DNA from: Oceanobacillus oncorhynchi
GTDB lineage: Bacteria > Bacillota > Bacilli > Bacillales > Amphibacillaceae
Assembly (NCBI RefSeq): GCF_000821065.1
Contig: NZ_CDGG01000001.1
Span: forward strand, 434,001 to 498,000
Length of the DNA stretch: 64,000 bases
Reading direction: 5' to 3'
The notes beneath the pieces are model-generated. The model had not been told where the DNA came from, made no database searches, and worked only from the letters and a program-made list of their open reading frames with translations. Each line of letters starts with the position of its first letter. The stretch's first letter is position 1. The translations under genes were made by a program, and so were the position numbers. Shown piece by piece: positions 8,458-17,235 of this stretch.

Positions 8458-10326
8458 ATGGCAGGAATGAATTCAATCCCATTTACTGTAGCAAAAAATG
8501 AGCATTTTTTTGATCGCCTGGGAGATTATATCGGCGATGTTTTTTATGATATTTTACCAGAACAAGGCTTTGAGCTGCGTGATGAACAGATTTATATGGC
8601 GTTTCAGCTGGAACAGGCTTTTAAGCATAAAAAGACCATTTTTGCAGAAGCAGGAGTTGGTACGGGGAAGACAATCGTGTATCTCTTATATGCCATTTGT
8701 TATGCCCGCTATCAGAGAAAGCCTGTGATTATTTCCTGTGCGGATGAAACATTGATTGAGCAGCTGGTCAAAGAGGGCGGAGATATTGATAAGCTGGAAA
8801 AAGCGCTGGGCTTAGAGGTAGACGTCCGTTTGGCAAAAGCACGCGAAAACTATTTGTGCATGAAGAAGCTGGATCCGTTGTCCGAATATACAGAGGATGA
8901 AGAAATTCTTGATGTACATGACTCTGTTCCGGACTTTGTGTTCGATCAAGGTGTCTCGATGCAGTCTTTTTATCCTTATGGAGACAGGAAATATTATCCA
9001 TGGCTTTCGGATAAGCAATGGGAACAGATTGGCTGGGACCCGTTGAAGCAGTGTGCGACTTGTGATTTTAGACATCGCAGTGCGCAGACATTGCATCGTG
9101 ATTATTACCGCCATGCAAAAGATTTGATTATCTGCTCGCATGATTTTTATATGGAGCATGTCTGGACGAAAGAATCAAGAATCAGGGAAGGGCAGCTGCC
9201 ATTGCTTCCGGAAGCCAGTGCGGTTGTTTTTGATGAAGGGCATTTATTAGAGTTTTCAGCCCAAAAAGGATTGACCTACCGCTTCAACTATCAGAATATC
9301 ACCAATGTCTTAACTGGCTATCAAGGGCAGGATGTGCGGGAAGAATCACTGCAATTAGCCGAAGATATCATGGCGCTGCATGATGACTGGTTTGATTATA
9401 TTTCAGAAATAGCTGTGCGTGTAGAAGGCTCCAATCGACTTGAAATTCCAACAGATACGAAAATGCGTGAAATGGCAGTTCAATTAGAGAAGATGGTTCA
9501 AGAGCTGTTAGAACAGCTAGTTTTTGATGCGGAATTGTTCACCATGGATGCATACCATACAAAAATTATTGAAGAGTACTTGGAATTTTTCACGTATGGT
9601 TTATCAATTTTCTTAAAGGATGATGAGGGAGTTTACTGGTTGGAAGAGGACGGCGACCAAAGCAGTCTGGTTATCATGCCGAGACTGGTAGAGGAGGTGC
9701 TTCGGGAAGAAGTATTTCAGAAAAACATTCCATTTATTTTCTCCTCAGCAACACTCTCTCAAAATGGAGATTTTTCATATATTGCGAAGAGTCTGGGTGT
9801 GGATGCATATGACTTCTTTTCTGTTGAATCCCCATTTGATTATGAGGAAGTTCGTACCATAAAAGAACATGGGTATTCGGAGGAAGCAGAAAAATACCTC
9901 GGGATTGCCACCCAGCTTCAGGAGAATGAAGGGCACAGTCTCATTTTATTCCGCTCGGAAGAAGAGATGCAGGCATTCCGGAAATGGGCAGAAACGCAAG
10001 ACTGGTCCTTTGATTTCTTGTTTGAAGGGGATAAGGAAATCAGCGAAATTGTCCGCGAATTCCAGTTTAATAAGTCCTCTGTTCTCTGTGCGTATCATTT
10101 ATGGGAAGGGCTCGATGTGCCGGGAGAGGCACTGACACAAGTCATCATTGCTTCCCTGCCATATCCGCCAGATGATCCTGTGTTTAAAGCAAAACGCAAA
10201 CATGCAAAGAACGCGTATGATGAAATTGACTTGCCCTATATGGAACTTCGGTTAAAACAGGGCATCGGCCGTTTGATTCGTACAGAGCAGGATAAAGGAA
10301 TCGTTCATATTTGGAAAAAAGCTTAG
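8458..10326 (+). CDS. DinG/XPD-family ATP-dependent DNA helicase (YpvA-like)
   Basis: A superfamily 2 helicase of the DinG/XPD group, probably unwinding DNA 5'-3' in repair. The ATG at 8458 is chosen because AAAAGGAG lies 8 bp upstream; an in-frame ATG at 8413 has no ribosome site. The 622 residues show motif I EAGVGTGKT, the DEGH box of motif II, motif III-like FSSATLSQ, and the C-terminal GIGRLIRTEQD motif VI. Cysteines (YLCMKK, CATCDF) lie between motifs I and II, where XPD-type enzymes carry an iron-sulfur cluster. Only three are evident there (LCM, CATC), so a cluster is possible but not shown. No exonuclease domain is present. Length fits B. subtilis YpvA. Confidence 0.88.
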   Translation: MAGMNSIPFTVAKNEHFFDRLGDYIGDVFYDILPEQGFELRDEQIYMAFQLEQAFKHKKTIFAEAGVGTGKTIVYLLYAICYARYQRKPVIISCADETLIEQLVKEGGDIDKLEKALGLEVDVRLAKARENYLCMKKLDPLSEYTEDEEILDVHDSVPDFVFDQGVSMQSFYPYGDRKYYPWLSDKQWEQIGWDPLKQCATCDFRHRSAQTLHRDYYRHAKDLIICSHDFYMEHVWTKESRIREGQLPLLPEASAVVFDEGHLLEFSAQKGLTYRFNYQNITNVLTGYQGQDVREESLQLAEDIMALHDDWFDYISEIAVRVEGSNRLEIPTDTKMREMAVQLEKMVQELLEQLVFDAELFTMDAYHTKIIEEYLEFFTYGLSIFLKDDEGVYWLEEDGDQSSLVIMPRLVEEVLREEVFQKNIPFIFSSATLSQNGDFSYIAKSLGVDAYDFFSVESPFDYEEVRTIKEHGYSEEAEKYLGIATQLQENEGHSLILFRSEEEMQAFRKWAETQDWSFDFLFEGDKEISEIVREFQFNKSSVLCAYHLWEGLDVPGEALTQVIIASLPYPPDDPVFKAKRKHAKNAYDEIDLPYMELRLKQGIGRLIRTEQDKGIVHIWKKA

Positions 10327-10354
10327 CTGTTCTATCAGCATTTTATTTGTTTTT

Positions 10355-10399
10355 AAAAGGACCGTTGATACGAGAAACCCCGTATCAACGGTCCTTTTT
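10355..10399. terminator. Bidirectional terminator
   Basis: An 18-bp perfect stem (AAAAGGACCGTTGATACG and its complement) with an 8-nt loop, flanked by T and A runs. It overlaps the last codons of the Nudix gene on the other strand. Confidence 0.92.
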
Positions 10400-11014
10400 C
10401 GTATCAATTAAGCTTATAAAATGATTCAAAACCTTCGCAGTCAGCCCCCAGATGGTATTGTCGTCATATTGGTAGAAAAGCTCCTCCATCGTCCTGATAT
10501 GCCATTCATAGTCCTCTCCGCCGACAATCAAATGGTATGGGAAATTATCCTCGGGCTTTATTTCTAAATGTACTTTATATTTTTTTGGTTCATTTTCTAA
10601 AAAGAAGGAAAGCGGAACGGTGAAAATATGATCCACTTCATCCGGGCTGGGTTGGATATTTTCTATACTCTTCAGCCTTCCGATAAAAGGATATATAATT
10701 CTTCCTAAGTCATTCACTACATAATCAAGCGGAATCGGGTCGGAAATATCCTGTTCTGAAATACCAAGCTCTTCCGTCGTTTCCCGTATAGCGGTGTGGG
10801 AAGGATGCTTGTCATCCTGGTCTGCACGACCTCCGGGAAAACAAACATCTCCAGGCTGGCTTCTTAGGTTTTTGGACCGGACTTCAAAAAGGATATGGGT
10901 TTCTCCATTTAATTCAACCAAAGGAATTAAAACAGAAGACCGTTTAAAGTATTTGTGGCCCATTAATGCCGGAGTGCGATCCCTTAAATGATTCAGAATA
11001 TTTTCTATCTGCAT
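10385..11014 (-). CDS. Nudix hydrolase, CoA pyrophosphatase type (NudL/YeaB family)
   Basis: Hydrolyses a nucleoside-diphosphate-linked compound, by family most likely coenzyme A to phosphopantetheine and 3',5'-ADP. The 209 residues contain the UPF0035 signature R-S-x3-R-x3-G-x3-FPGG at 46-62 (RSKNLRSQPGDVCFPGG), immediately followed by the Nudix box. That box ends in RETTEELGI (77-85). The first box glutamate is replaced by Asp, and one extra residue separates G62 from R77. A GGGAGGG ribosome site precedes the ATG. The C-terminal 50 residues include WGLTAKVLNHF, a typical end for this family. Convergent with the helicase gene, sharing a terminator. Confidence 0.9.
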   Translation of the reverse strand: MQIENILNHLRDRTPALMGHKYFKRSSVLIPLVELNGETHILFEVRSKNLRSQPGDVCFPGGRADQDDKHPSHTAIRETTEELGISEQDISDPIPLDYVVNDLGRIIYPFIGRLKSIENIQPSPDEVDHIFTVPLSFFLENEPKKYKVHLEIKPEDNFPYHLIVGGEDYEWHIRTMEELFYQYDDNTIWGLTAKVLNHFISLIDTKKDR

Positions 11015-11219
11015 GCGTATCCCTCCCTTTTCATCATTCGTGTCATATATTAATTCTAGTATGCTTTTGGATTACTGTCATGTATATCGATTAACATGAC
11101 AGATTATGTGTGTAAGTTGACACGTATTCGTAGAGATAGGATGATAATTATATAGAGAACGTTCAAATAGTTATCGCTTTTGATAGAATAAGAATAAATA
11201 AGAGAAGGGTGCGTATGCA

Positions 11220-12014
11220 ATGAAACATGCTATTTATCAAATGGATATTGTTCCCGGCGACCCGGAGAGCAATCGCAAACATGTGAAGGAGTGGCTGATA
11301 AAACAGGTTAAGGAAGATAAACCTGATATCGTTGTTCTCCCGGAAATGTGGACGACAGCCTATACGTTGGACCAATTAGATCAAATCGCTGATTTGGATG
11401 GAGAGCCTACGAGGAGCTTTTTGAAGGAGCTGGCAAAAAGGTATCAGGTGCATATTATTGGCGGATCATTTGCGAATAAAGTAGAGGATGCAATCTATAA
11501 TACAGCGCTTGTTGTTAATAACGAGGGGGAAGAGGTCTATACGTATGATAAAATCCATCTCGTCCCGATGCTGAATGAACCGGCATATTTAACAGGCGGA
11601 AGAAAACAGGCGCGTGTATTTGAGTTAGATGGGATCAAAATGGGGCTGATTATCTGCTATGACCTTCGTTTCCCTGAGTTAGCCAGAGAATTAGCTCTAA
11701 AAGGAGCAGAAGTGATTTATATTGTCGCAGAATGGCCATCCGCACGCAAGGATCATTGGAAGGCGCTTCAACTGGCACGGGCGATTGAAAATCAATGTTA
11801 TATTATATCCAGTAATCGGATAGGAGCGTATGACGGTGTCGAATTCTGTGGAATGTCGCTGATTGTTGACCCATGGGGAACGATTATTCAGGAAGGGTCC
11901 GAAGATCAGGAAGAAACACTGGTCGAGACGATTGCAGCTTCGAATGTGGACCGGATACGTGAGGAAGTCCCTGTCTTTAGAAGCAGAGTGCCGGAAATGT
12001 ATCAAGGCTGGTAA
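11220..12014 (+). CDS. Carbon-nitrogen hydrolase (nitrilase superfamily), MtnU/omega-amidase-like
   Basis: A cytoplasmic amidase with the Glu-Lys-Cys triad: E42 in VLPEMW, K111 in YDKIHLVP and C146 in ICYDLRFPEL. The RFPEL motif and 264-residue length place it with the Nit2/omega-amidase branch. B. subtilis MtnU (YkrU) of the methionine salvage pathway, thought to act on alpha-ketoglutaramate or 2-oxo-4-methylthiobutyrate amides, is a close type. No other methionine-salvage genes are adjacent, so the substrate is not settled. The start is an ATG behind AGAAGGGTG. It converges with the Usp-like gene and shares a long bidirectional terminator. Confidence 0.87.
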   Translation: MKHAIYQMDIVPGDPESNRKHVKEWLIKQVKEDKPDIVVLPEMWTTAYTLDQLDQIADLDGEPTRSFLKELAKRYQVHIIGGSFANKVEDAIYNTALVVNNEGEEVYTYDKIHLVPMLNEPAYLTGGRKQARVFELDGIKMGLIICYDLRFPELARELALKGAEVIYIVAEWPSARKDHWKALQLARAIENQCYIISSNRIGAYDGVEFCGMSLIVDPWGTIIQEGSEDQEETLVETIAASNVDRIREEVPVFRSRVPEMYQGW

Positions 12015-12017
12015 TAT

Positions 12018-12106
12018 AAAAAAGACTCCTTTGTCAGTGCGTCCCTTGAAAAACCGGAAGATAACCGGTTTTCAAGGGATAATCACCGTCGCAGGGAGTC
12101 TTTTTT
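12018..12106. terminator. Compound bidirectional terminator
   Basis: Outer arms AAAAAAGACTCC and GGAGTCTTTTTT enclose a second hairpin (TCCCTTGAAAA.CCGG against CCGG.TTTTCAAGGGA). A and T runs flank it on both sides. The outer arm reaches into the stop codon of the minus-strand gene. Confidence 0.85.
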
Positions 12107-12797
12107 AATGAATTGATTTATCAATATTAGGCGGTTCTTTTAATTCACCTGTACAAACATTTTCTGTGATATGCACTTGGGAAGTCTTCCCTTTGTTGTT
12201 TACGAATTTGAATACTCCGTTATTAAAGTCCGTACCAATTTCCTTGTAGAAGATTCCCTCGTACAGATTATGCTTGGAACGAGTGAACTTCAGACGATAT
12301 TGTCCGGGCACTTCGCCGTCTTCCTGAATAAATGCACGTACGCCTTTTTCGTAAATCGTATCATCCGTACTTTTTAATGTACGATCCACAGAAACAATGT
12401 GAAGGTCGATAAAAGAAATCTCACGAAGAAGCACGTTGACAAAAGACCCTTTTGTAATCTCTTCCCAACGGTTTTGTGCGCTTTGCCCAATAATAATTTG
12501 TGTAATATTGTACGTATGTGCTACGTCTTTAATTGCTTTTACAGAACGTTTCTCTTTGTCACGTATAATAAATTCCTCTACGTCTAATTCCTCGCACAAT
12601 TCCTTCCAATGTTCAACAAAGCCAGATTTATCTGCATCAAATTCATCATAAGGAAGGGGATCTACTGTTAAAACATATAGTGGGCAATCCATCATTTGTG
12701 CTAATTTATGACCGCGGCGGATTAGACGTTCTCCATTAGGACCATAATAAACACATACTAAAATACTTTCATCCATACGACCTCTGATTTTTTTCAT
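12105..12797 (-). CDS. Stand-alone KdpD-type universal stress (Usp) domain protein
   Basis: Residues from about 8 to 140 resemble the Usp domain of the potassium sensor KdpD: ILVCVYYGPNGERLIRRG at the start and the nucleotide-type loop IGQSAQNRWEEITKGS near 110-125. No histidine-kinase or KdpD N-terminal domain is present. A C-terminal extension of about 90 residues (from KGVRAFIQE) has no recognised fold. It is rich in Lys and ends KEPPNIDKSIH. Start is uncertain: ATG at 12827 lacks a good ribosome site, and ATG 12797 (AAAGG upstream) or 12776 are alternatives. In relatives such proteins respond to potassium or cyclic-di-AMP. The mrp operon lies 1.3 kb upstream on the other strand. Confidence 0.7.
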   Translation of the reverse strand: MKKIRGRMDESILVCVYYGPNGERLIRRGHKLAQMMDCPLYVLTVDPLPYDEFDADKSGFVEHWKELCEELDVEEFIIRDKEKRSVKAIKDVAHTYNITQIIIGQSAQNRWEEITKGSFVNVLLREISFIDLHIVSVDRTLKSTDDTIYEKGVRAFIQEDGEVPGQYRLKFTRSKHNLYEGIFYKEIGTDFNNGVFKFVNNKGKTSQVHITENVCTGELKEPPNIDKSIH

Positions 12798-12827
12798 CGC
12801 TTCTACGCACCTTTCTTTAATAGTCAT

Positions 12828-14076
12828 TTACTTTTTCTTTCGTTTTTAAAACATCTATATATATCCGAATAGGAACAGAATGGTTTCACTTTTAATTTAA
12901 CCTGTCAGAAGAAGGTTTAATCCCTTTTGTAATAGGTTTTTGAAGGTAGTCATATCCTTTAAACCGTATCATTTTAACATGTATTTTTAGATTCGTATAG
13001 TACTAGATGAAAAATATTTATTCTATATGGATTTTTTCACTGTAAAGTCCTTTATACAGGTATTTCTTAGAAGTTGCAAGTAAATTTAATAAAGACGTCT
13101 TCGCTGCTGAAGAGAGATAGGAAAATACCTCAAAATGAAATTTTATAGAGGTGTCACAACGTCATGCATGCAAATAAGGATAAATTCTTGTATAATGTCT
13201 ATGTGTGATTATGAAGACGTCATGTTTAGTGTGTGTTCCAATAAGCTTTGTAAAAAAGCCCGAACGACAAATGCTGCAGCATTGCACTGACTTTGTCAGA
13301 CTTTTTGAACAACCATTTTAACACCTCATAATGCCTTTGCTCTTACTACATGAAAGGCTTATTATTTTACCACGTTTTAACACAGCATGAGTGTCCGTCA
13401 TTTCCCCATGAGGGTATTGAAATAATAAAACAAAACGTTGATTCAGTGGGAGTTTTTACGAACGGTTCTCCCTTATCAATATTATGGCTGGAAAAACGGT
13501 CACTACATTTCCTGATTAACTCAAGCTTCCATTCACAAGGGAAAAAAACATGTGGATTAAGTTGAGTTTCTCTCTATTTTAATGCATTGGTTCAACCACT
13601 TTATCGTCTTTGTTCCATTCAGTAACGTAAAATGCTGAAGGGCCCCCTGCAGCTATTTATATATACTTTCGTCAATAATAAGCTTTCTATTATTAGATTA
13701 GCATTTTACGGACAAAATAACCATTGTATATGCTGTTTGTTTAGAAAGTATAAGAAAAACCGCAGTTTTAAAGAAGCTGTCACAAAGCTCCTTACCTTGT
13801 GTCCTAAAATCCAGGCCTGCCCATCCTTATGAAGGCAAAGAACGAGCAATCTCGCCTATTCGAATGGTCGTTTTCTCCCCCGTTTTAAAGGGTAGTTAGT
13901 AAATAGCATACTTGTCTGGAGGAAATATGTGCGGACTTTTTAACCAGGTGAGAAATTTTAACCTTTTTTGCTGCTTGAACCCAAACTTTGATTGATGCCT
14001 AAACATCTGGCAACCATCTGGTTTTCTAACATAATCACAAAATAAGAAAAACAATGAAATGATAGGAGGTTCTCGT
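12828..14076. other. Long intergenic region between Usp-like gene and mrp operon
   Basis: About 1.25 kb with no convincing gene. Short open frames here have no ribosome sites or family resemblance. It holds a TGTTCA-type inverted-repeat element (13234-13311) and a copy of the AAACGT...GGGAGTTTTTACG repeat (13424-13492). The rest is AT-rich and unassigned. Confidence 0.5.
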
Positions 14077-16491
14077 TTGTCGACTTTAGTACTGGCTATT
14101 TTTATCCCATTTCTGGCTGCTGCAATTATACCCTTCTTATATAAGTATATAAAAAACATCCATGTAGGCTGGTTCGTCATTCTGGTGCCGACAGGTTTAT
14201 TCATTTATCTTGCTTCGCTCATCCCGGATATTTCAGGCGGAGAAGCAATTGTGCAGACAATAAACTGGATTCCGAGCTATGGAATCAATATAACGGCTTA
14301 CCTGGATGGACTTAGTCTGACTTTGGCATTATTGATTTCCGGAGTGGGAGCACTTGTAATTCTTTATTCTATTTATTACCTTTCGCTGAAAGAACCAATA
14401 GGTACGTTCTATACATACCTTATGCTGTTTATGGGAGCAATGTTAGGTGTTGTGATGTCAGACAACATGCTGGTTTTGTATGTATTCTGGGAGTTAACAA
14501 GTATCTCTTCCTTCCTGCTAATCGCATTCTGGTATCAGCGAAAGCGTTCCAGAGAAGGTGCCAAGAAATCATTGATTATCACGGTTTCTGGCGGTATTTC
14601 AATGCTGGTTGGTTTTATCATGATTGGTGCCATGGCAAATACGTGGAGTATCCGCGAGGTAATTGCTGAAGTGGCGTCAATTAGCGATCATGCTTTATTT
14701 ATTCCTGCTTTGCTGCTTGTGCTGCTTGGAGCATTTACGAAATCAGCACAGTTTCCGTTCCATATCTGGCTTCCGGATGCGATGGAAGCACCTACACCGG
14801 TTAGTGCTTATCTGCACTCGGCTACAATGGTAAAAGCGGGTATTTATCTGGTTGCTCGTTTCACACCGGTTTTTGGCGGGGAAGCTGTGTGGTTCTGGGC
14901 GGTTACTGGTGTCGGGATATTTACGCTTTTCTGGGGCTCCTTTAATGCTGTCCGTCAGACCGATTTAAAAGCATTGCTGGCCTATTCAACCATCAGCCAG
15001 CTTGGAATGATTATGAGTATGTTTGGGATGGGTTCCGCAGCGCTTCATCTTGGATATTCCGATGAATCGATGGTATATACAGGGGCAACCTTTGCGGCGT
15101 TATTCCATTTAGTGAATCACTCGACGTTTAAAGGCGCATTGTTTATGGTTGTCGGTGTTGTCGACCACAGTGTTGGTACCCGGGATATTCGCCGCCTGGG
15201 CGGACTCATTACACTTATGCCTATTACATTTACGATTGCAACAATCGGCAGTATGTCCATGGCAGGGTTACCTCCGTTTAATGGATTTCTGAGTAAAGAG
15301 ATGTTCTTTATATCTACTTTAGATATTACGGAAGCAAGCTTCTTCGGCTTAGGAACGTGGGGGATTATTATTCCGATTGTTGCCTGGATAGCAAGTGTCT
15401 TTACATTTGTTTATTCCACTGTATTCGTTGTGAAAACGTTCCTTGGTCCATATAAAGAAGAAAAGCTGGAGCATCCGGCACATGAACCAAAGCCGGGAAT
15501 GCTGATTTCACCGATTGTATTAGGATTGCTTGTAATTATATTTTTCTTTGTGCCAAATGTGATTGGAAAGAATCTGATTACACCTGCGATGAGCGGAATC
15601 TTTCCTACCTTTGCTGCAGAAGGTGCAGATTTAGGAACGGATATTTATGCGTGGCATGGCTTTGAACCTGAATTATTTATGACCATCGGTGTCGTACTGT
15701 TTGGGGCTCTCTTATTCTTCTCGAGAAAATATTGGTCAGGTATATATAATCTGTTTCCAGAGAAAAGATCAATTAATGTGTTTTATGGATTTGTATTAGA
15801 CCAGATGGAAGATAAATCAACAGTTATTACAAATAAATATATGACGCGTTACTTACGTGATTATATGGTGTATATTTTTGCTTTCTTTATTTTGGTGGTC
15901 GGCGGAACTTTTATTTATACAGAGGCATACCAATTTACACTGCCGGAGAATGCAACGATTTCGGTTTTTGAATGGCTTATTGTGCTGTCTATGATGGCAA
16001 CCGGGATTACAATTTTATTTGCACAGTCCAGACTGACAGCGATTGTGTTAAATAGTATTTTGGGCTTTGGAATTGCGATTCTTTTTGTCCTGCTGCGTGC
16101 ACCTGATTTAGCACTGACACAAACCGTTATTGAAGCAGTAACCACTGTTTTATTCCTTGTAGCGTATTATTTCTTGCCTGAGCTGGAAAAAGAAAATACG
16201 TCGAAGAAAACGAAGAGTATCAACCTGTTTATCTCTATCGGTGTCGGTGTCGTATTTACGGCTGTAGCATTAGGTGTTCAAGGGAACAGAGGATTTGATA
16301 CAATTTCCGGATTTTTTGAGAATTCCTATGAACTTGCTGGAGGAAATAATATGGTGAATGCCATCTTAGGGGACTTCCGTGCATTTGATACGATGTTAGA
16401 GGTAGTCGTTCTCTTAATTGCAGGGATTGGTATCTATACAATGATCCGGGTGAAGGCCAAGAAGGAGAGTGATCAGATTGAAGATAAATAA
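14077..16491 (+). CDS. mrpA: Mrp Na+/H+ antiporter subunit A
   Basis: The largest subunit of the seven-protein Mrp antiporter, which exchanges cytoplasmic Na+ for external H+ and gives alkali and salt tolerance. The TTG at 14077 is the start, because ATAGGAGGT lies 8 bp upstream; an in-frame ATG at 14059 lies before that ribosome site. The 804 residues form about 20 membrane segments homologous to complex I subunit NuoL. They include VFWELTSISSFLLI with the conserved Glu, SAQFPFHIWLPDAMEAPTPV (the NuoL/M/N signature) and HSATMVKAG. The C-terminal part (from about 640) is the MrpA-specific extension. First gene of mrpABCDEFG, overlapping mrpB. Confidence 0.96.
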   Translation: MSTLVLAIFIPFLAAAIIPFLYKYIKNIHVGWFVILVPTGLFIYLASLIPDISGGEAIVQTINWIPSYGINITAYLDGLSLTLALLISGVGALVILYSIYYLSLKEPIGTFYTYLMLFMGAMLGVVMSDNMLVLYVFWELTSISSFLLIAFWYQRKRSREGAKKSLIITVSGGISMLVGFIMIGAMANTWSIREVIAEVASISDHALFIPALLLVLLGAFTKSAQFPFHIWLPDAMEAPTPVSAYLHSATMVKAGIYLVARFTPVFGGEAVWFWAVTGVGIFTLFWGSFNAVRQTDLKALLAYSTISQLGMIMSMFGMGSAALHLGYSDESMVYTGATFAALFHLVNHSTFKGALFMVVGVVDHSVGTRDIRRLGGLITLMPITFTIATIGSMSMAGLPPFNGFLSKEMFFISTLDITEASFFGLGTWGIIIPIVAWIASVFTFVYSTVFVVKTFLGPYKEEKLEHPAHEPKPGMLISPIVLGLLVIIFFFVPNVIGKNLITPAMSGIFPTFAAEGADLGTDIYAWHGFEPELFMTIGVVLFGALLFFSRKYWSGIYNLFPEKRSINVFYGFVLDQMEDKSTVITNKYMTRYLRDYMVYIFAFFILVVGGTFIYTEAYQFTLPENATISVFEWLIVLSMMATGITILFAQSRLTAIVLNSILGFGIAILFVLLRAPDLALTQTVIEAVTTVLFLVAYYFLPELEKENTSKKTKSINLFISIGVGVVFTAVALGVQGNRGFDTISGFFENSYELAGGNNMVNAILGDFRAFDTMLEVVVLLIAGIGIYTMIRVKAKKESDQIEDK

Positions 16492-16900
16492 CATCATCCT
16501 TCGTACAGTGGCCAAGCTTGTTTTCTTTATCATTCTGACGCTTGCAGTATATTTATTTTTCGCAGGTCATAATAGTCCAGGCGGCGGCTTCAGCGGCGGG
16601 CTGGTACTTGCATCTGCACTGGTACTGCTATTTATTGTATACGATATTGAAACCATTCAAAAAGGTCTTCCTATTGATTTTAAATTGGTAGCTGCTTTTG
16701 GTGCATTCTTGTCTGTGGGCACTGGGTTTGGCGCATTGGTGTTTGGTGCAAACTTCTTAACACAGGCCTTTGATTATTTCGATATCCCTTTTTTCGGGGA
16801 AATAGAACTGACAACAGTGACGATTTTTGAAGCTGGCGTTGCTCTTGCTGTTGTCGGTGTTGTGGTAACAATCTTATTAAGTATTAGTGAGGATGAGTAA
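16478..16900 (+). CDS. mrpB: Mrp Na+/H+ antiporter subunit B
   Basis: Membrane subunit of the Mrp complex, 140 residues with four membrane segments. The start is a TTG at 16478, 8 bp behind AAGGAGAG. GTG at 16469 is in frame but directly abuts that site. The motif AGHNSPGGGFSGGL near residue 28 is the hallmark of MrpB. The gene overlaps the end of mrpA by 14 bp and is followed within 2 bp by mrpC, so the operon is tightly coupled. Confidence 0.95.
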   Translation: MKINNIILRTVAKLVFFIILTLAVYLFFAGHNSPGGGFSGGLVLASALVLLFIVYDIETIQKGLPIDFKLVAAFGAFLSVGTGFGALVFGANFLTQAFDYFDIPFFGEIELTTVTIFEAGVALAVVGVVVTILLSISEDE

Positions 16901-16902
16901 TT

Positions 16903-17235
16903 ATGGAAACGTTAGTAACCATCCTGGCAGGCGTATTAGTTACAGTAGCAACTTATCTCTTGCTGTCAAAGAGTTTGATCCGCGTTATTATCGGTACTGC
17001 GATTTTGACCCATGCAGCCCATCTTCTCATTATGGTGCTTGCAGAATTAAAAACGGGAACAGTGCCGATTGTCGGCGAAGGGGATCCGGTAGATCCACTC
17101 CCGCAGGCATTGATTTTAACGTCAATTGTTATCGGTTTTGCGGTAACTGCGGTGTCTCTCGTTCTCGCTTATCGAACATATCAAGAGATTGGAACAGATA
17201 AATTAGATGAGCTGAGGGGGGAGCCGGATGAGTAA
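16903..17235 (+). CDS. mrpC: Mrp Na+/H+ antiporter subunit C
   Basis: A 110-residue NuoK-like subunit with three membrane segments. The second contains the THAAHLLIM and ELKTG residues that in NuoK/MrpC carry buried charged groups. The DPLPQALILTSIVIGFAVTA segment is the family signature. It starts at ATG two bases after mrpB and overlaps mrpD by 8 bp. Confidence 0.95.
   Translation: METLVTILAGVLVTVATYLLLSKSLIRVIIGTAILTHAAHLLIMVLAELKTGTVPIVGEGDPVDPLPQALILTSIVIGFAVTAVSLVLAYRTYQEIGTDKLDELRGEPDE

Noticed and set aside
13632..13832. 66-codon open frame in the long gap before mrpA
   Set aside because: It has no ribosome site and no resemblance to a known family; the opposite strand is equally uninformative.
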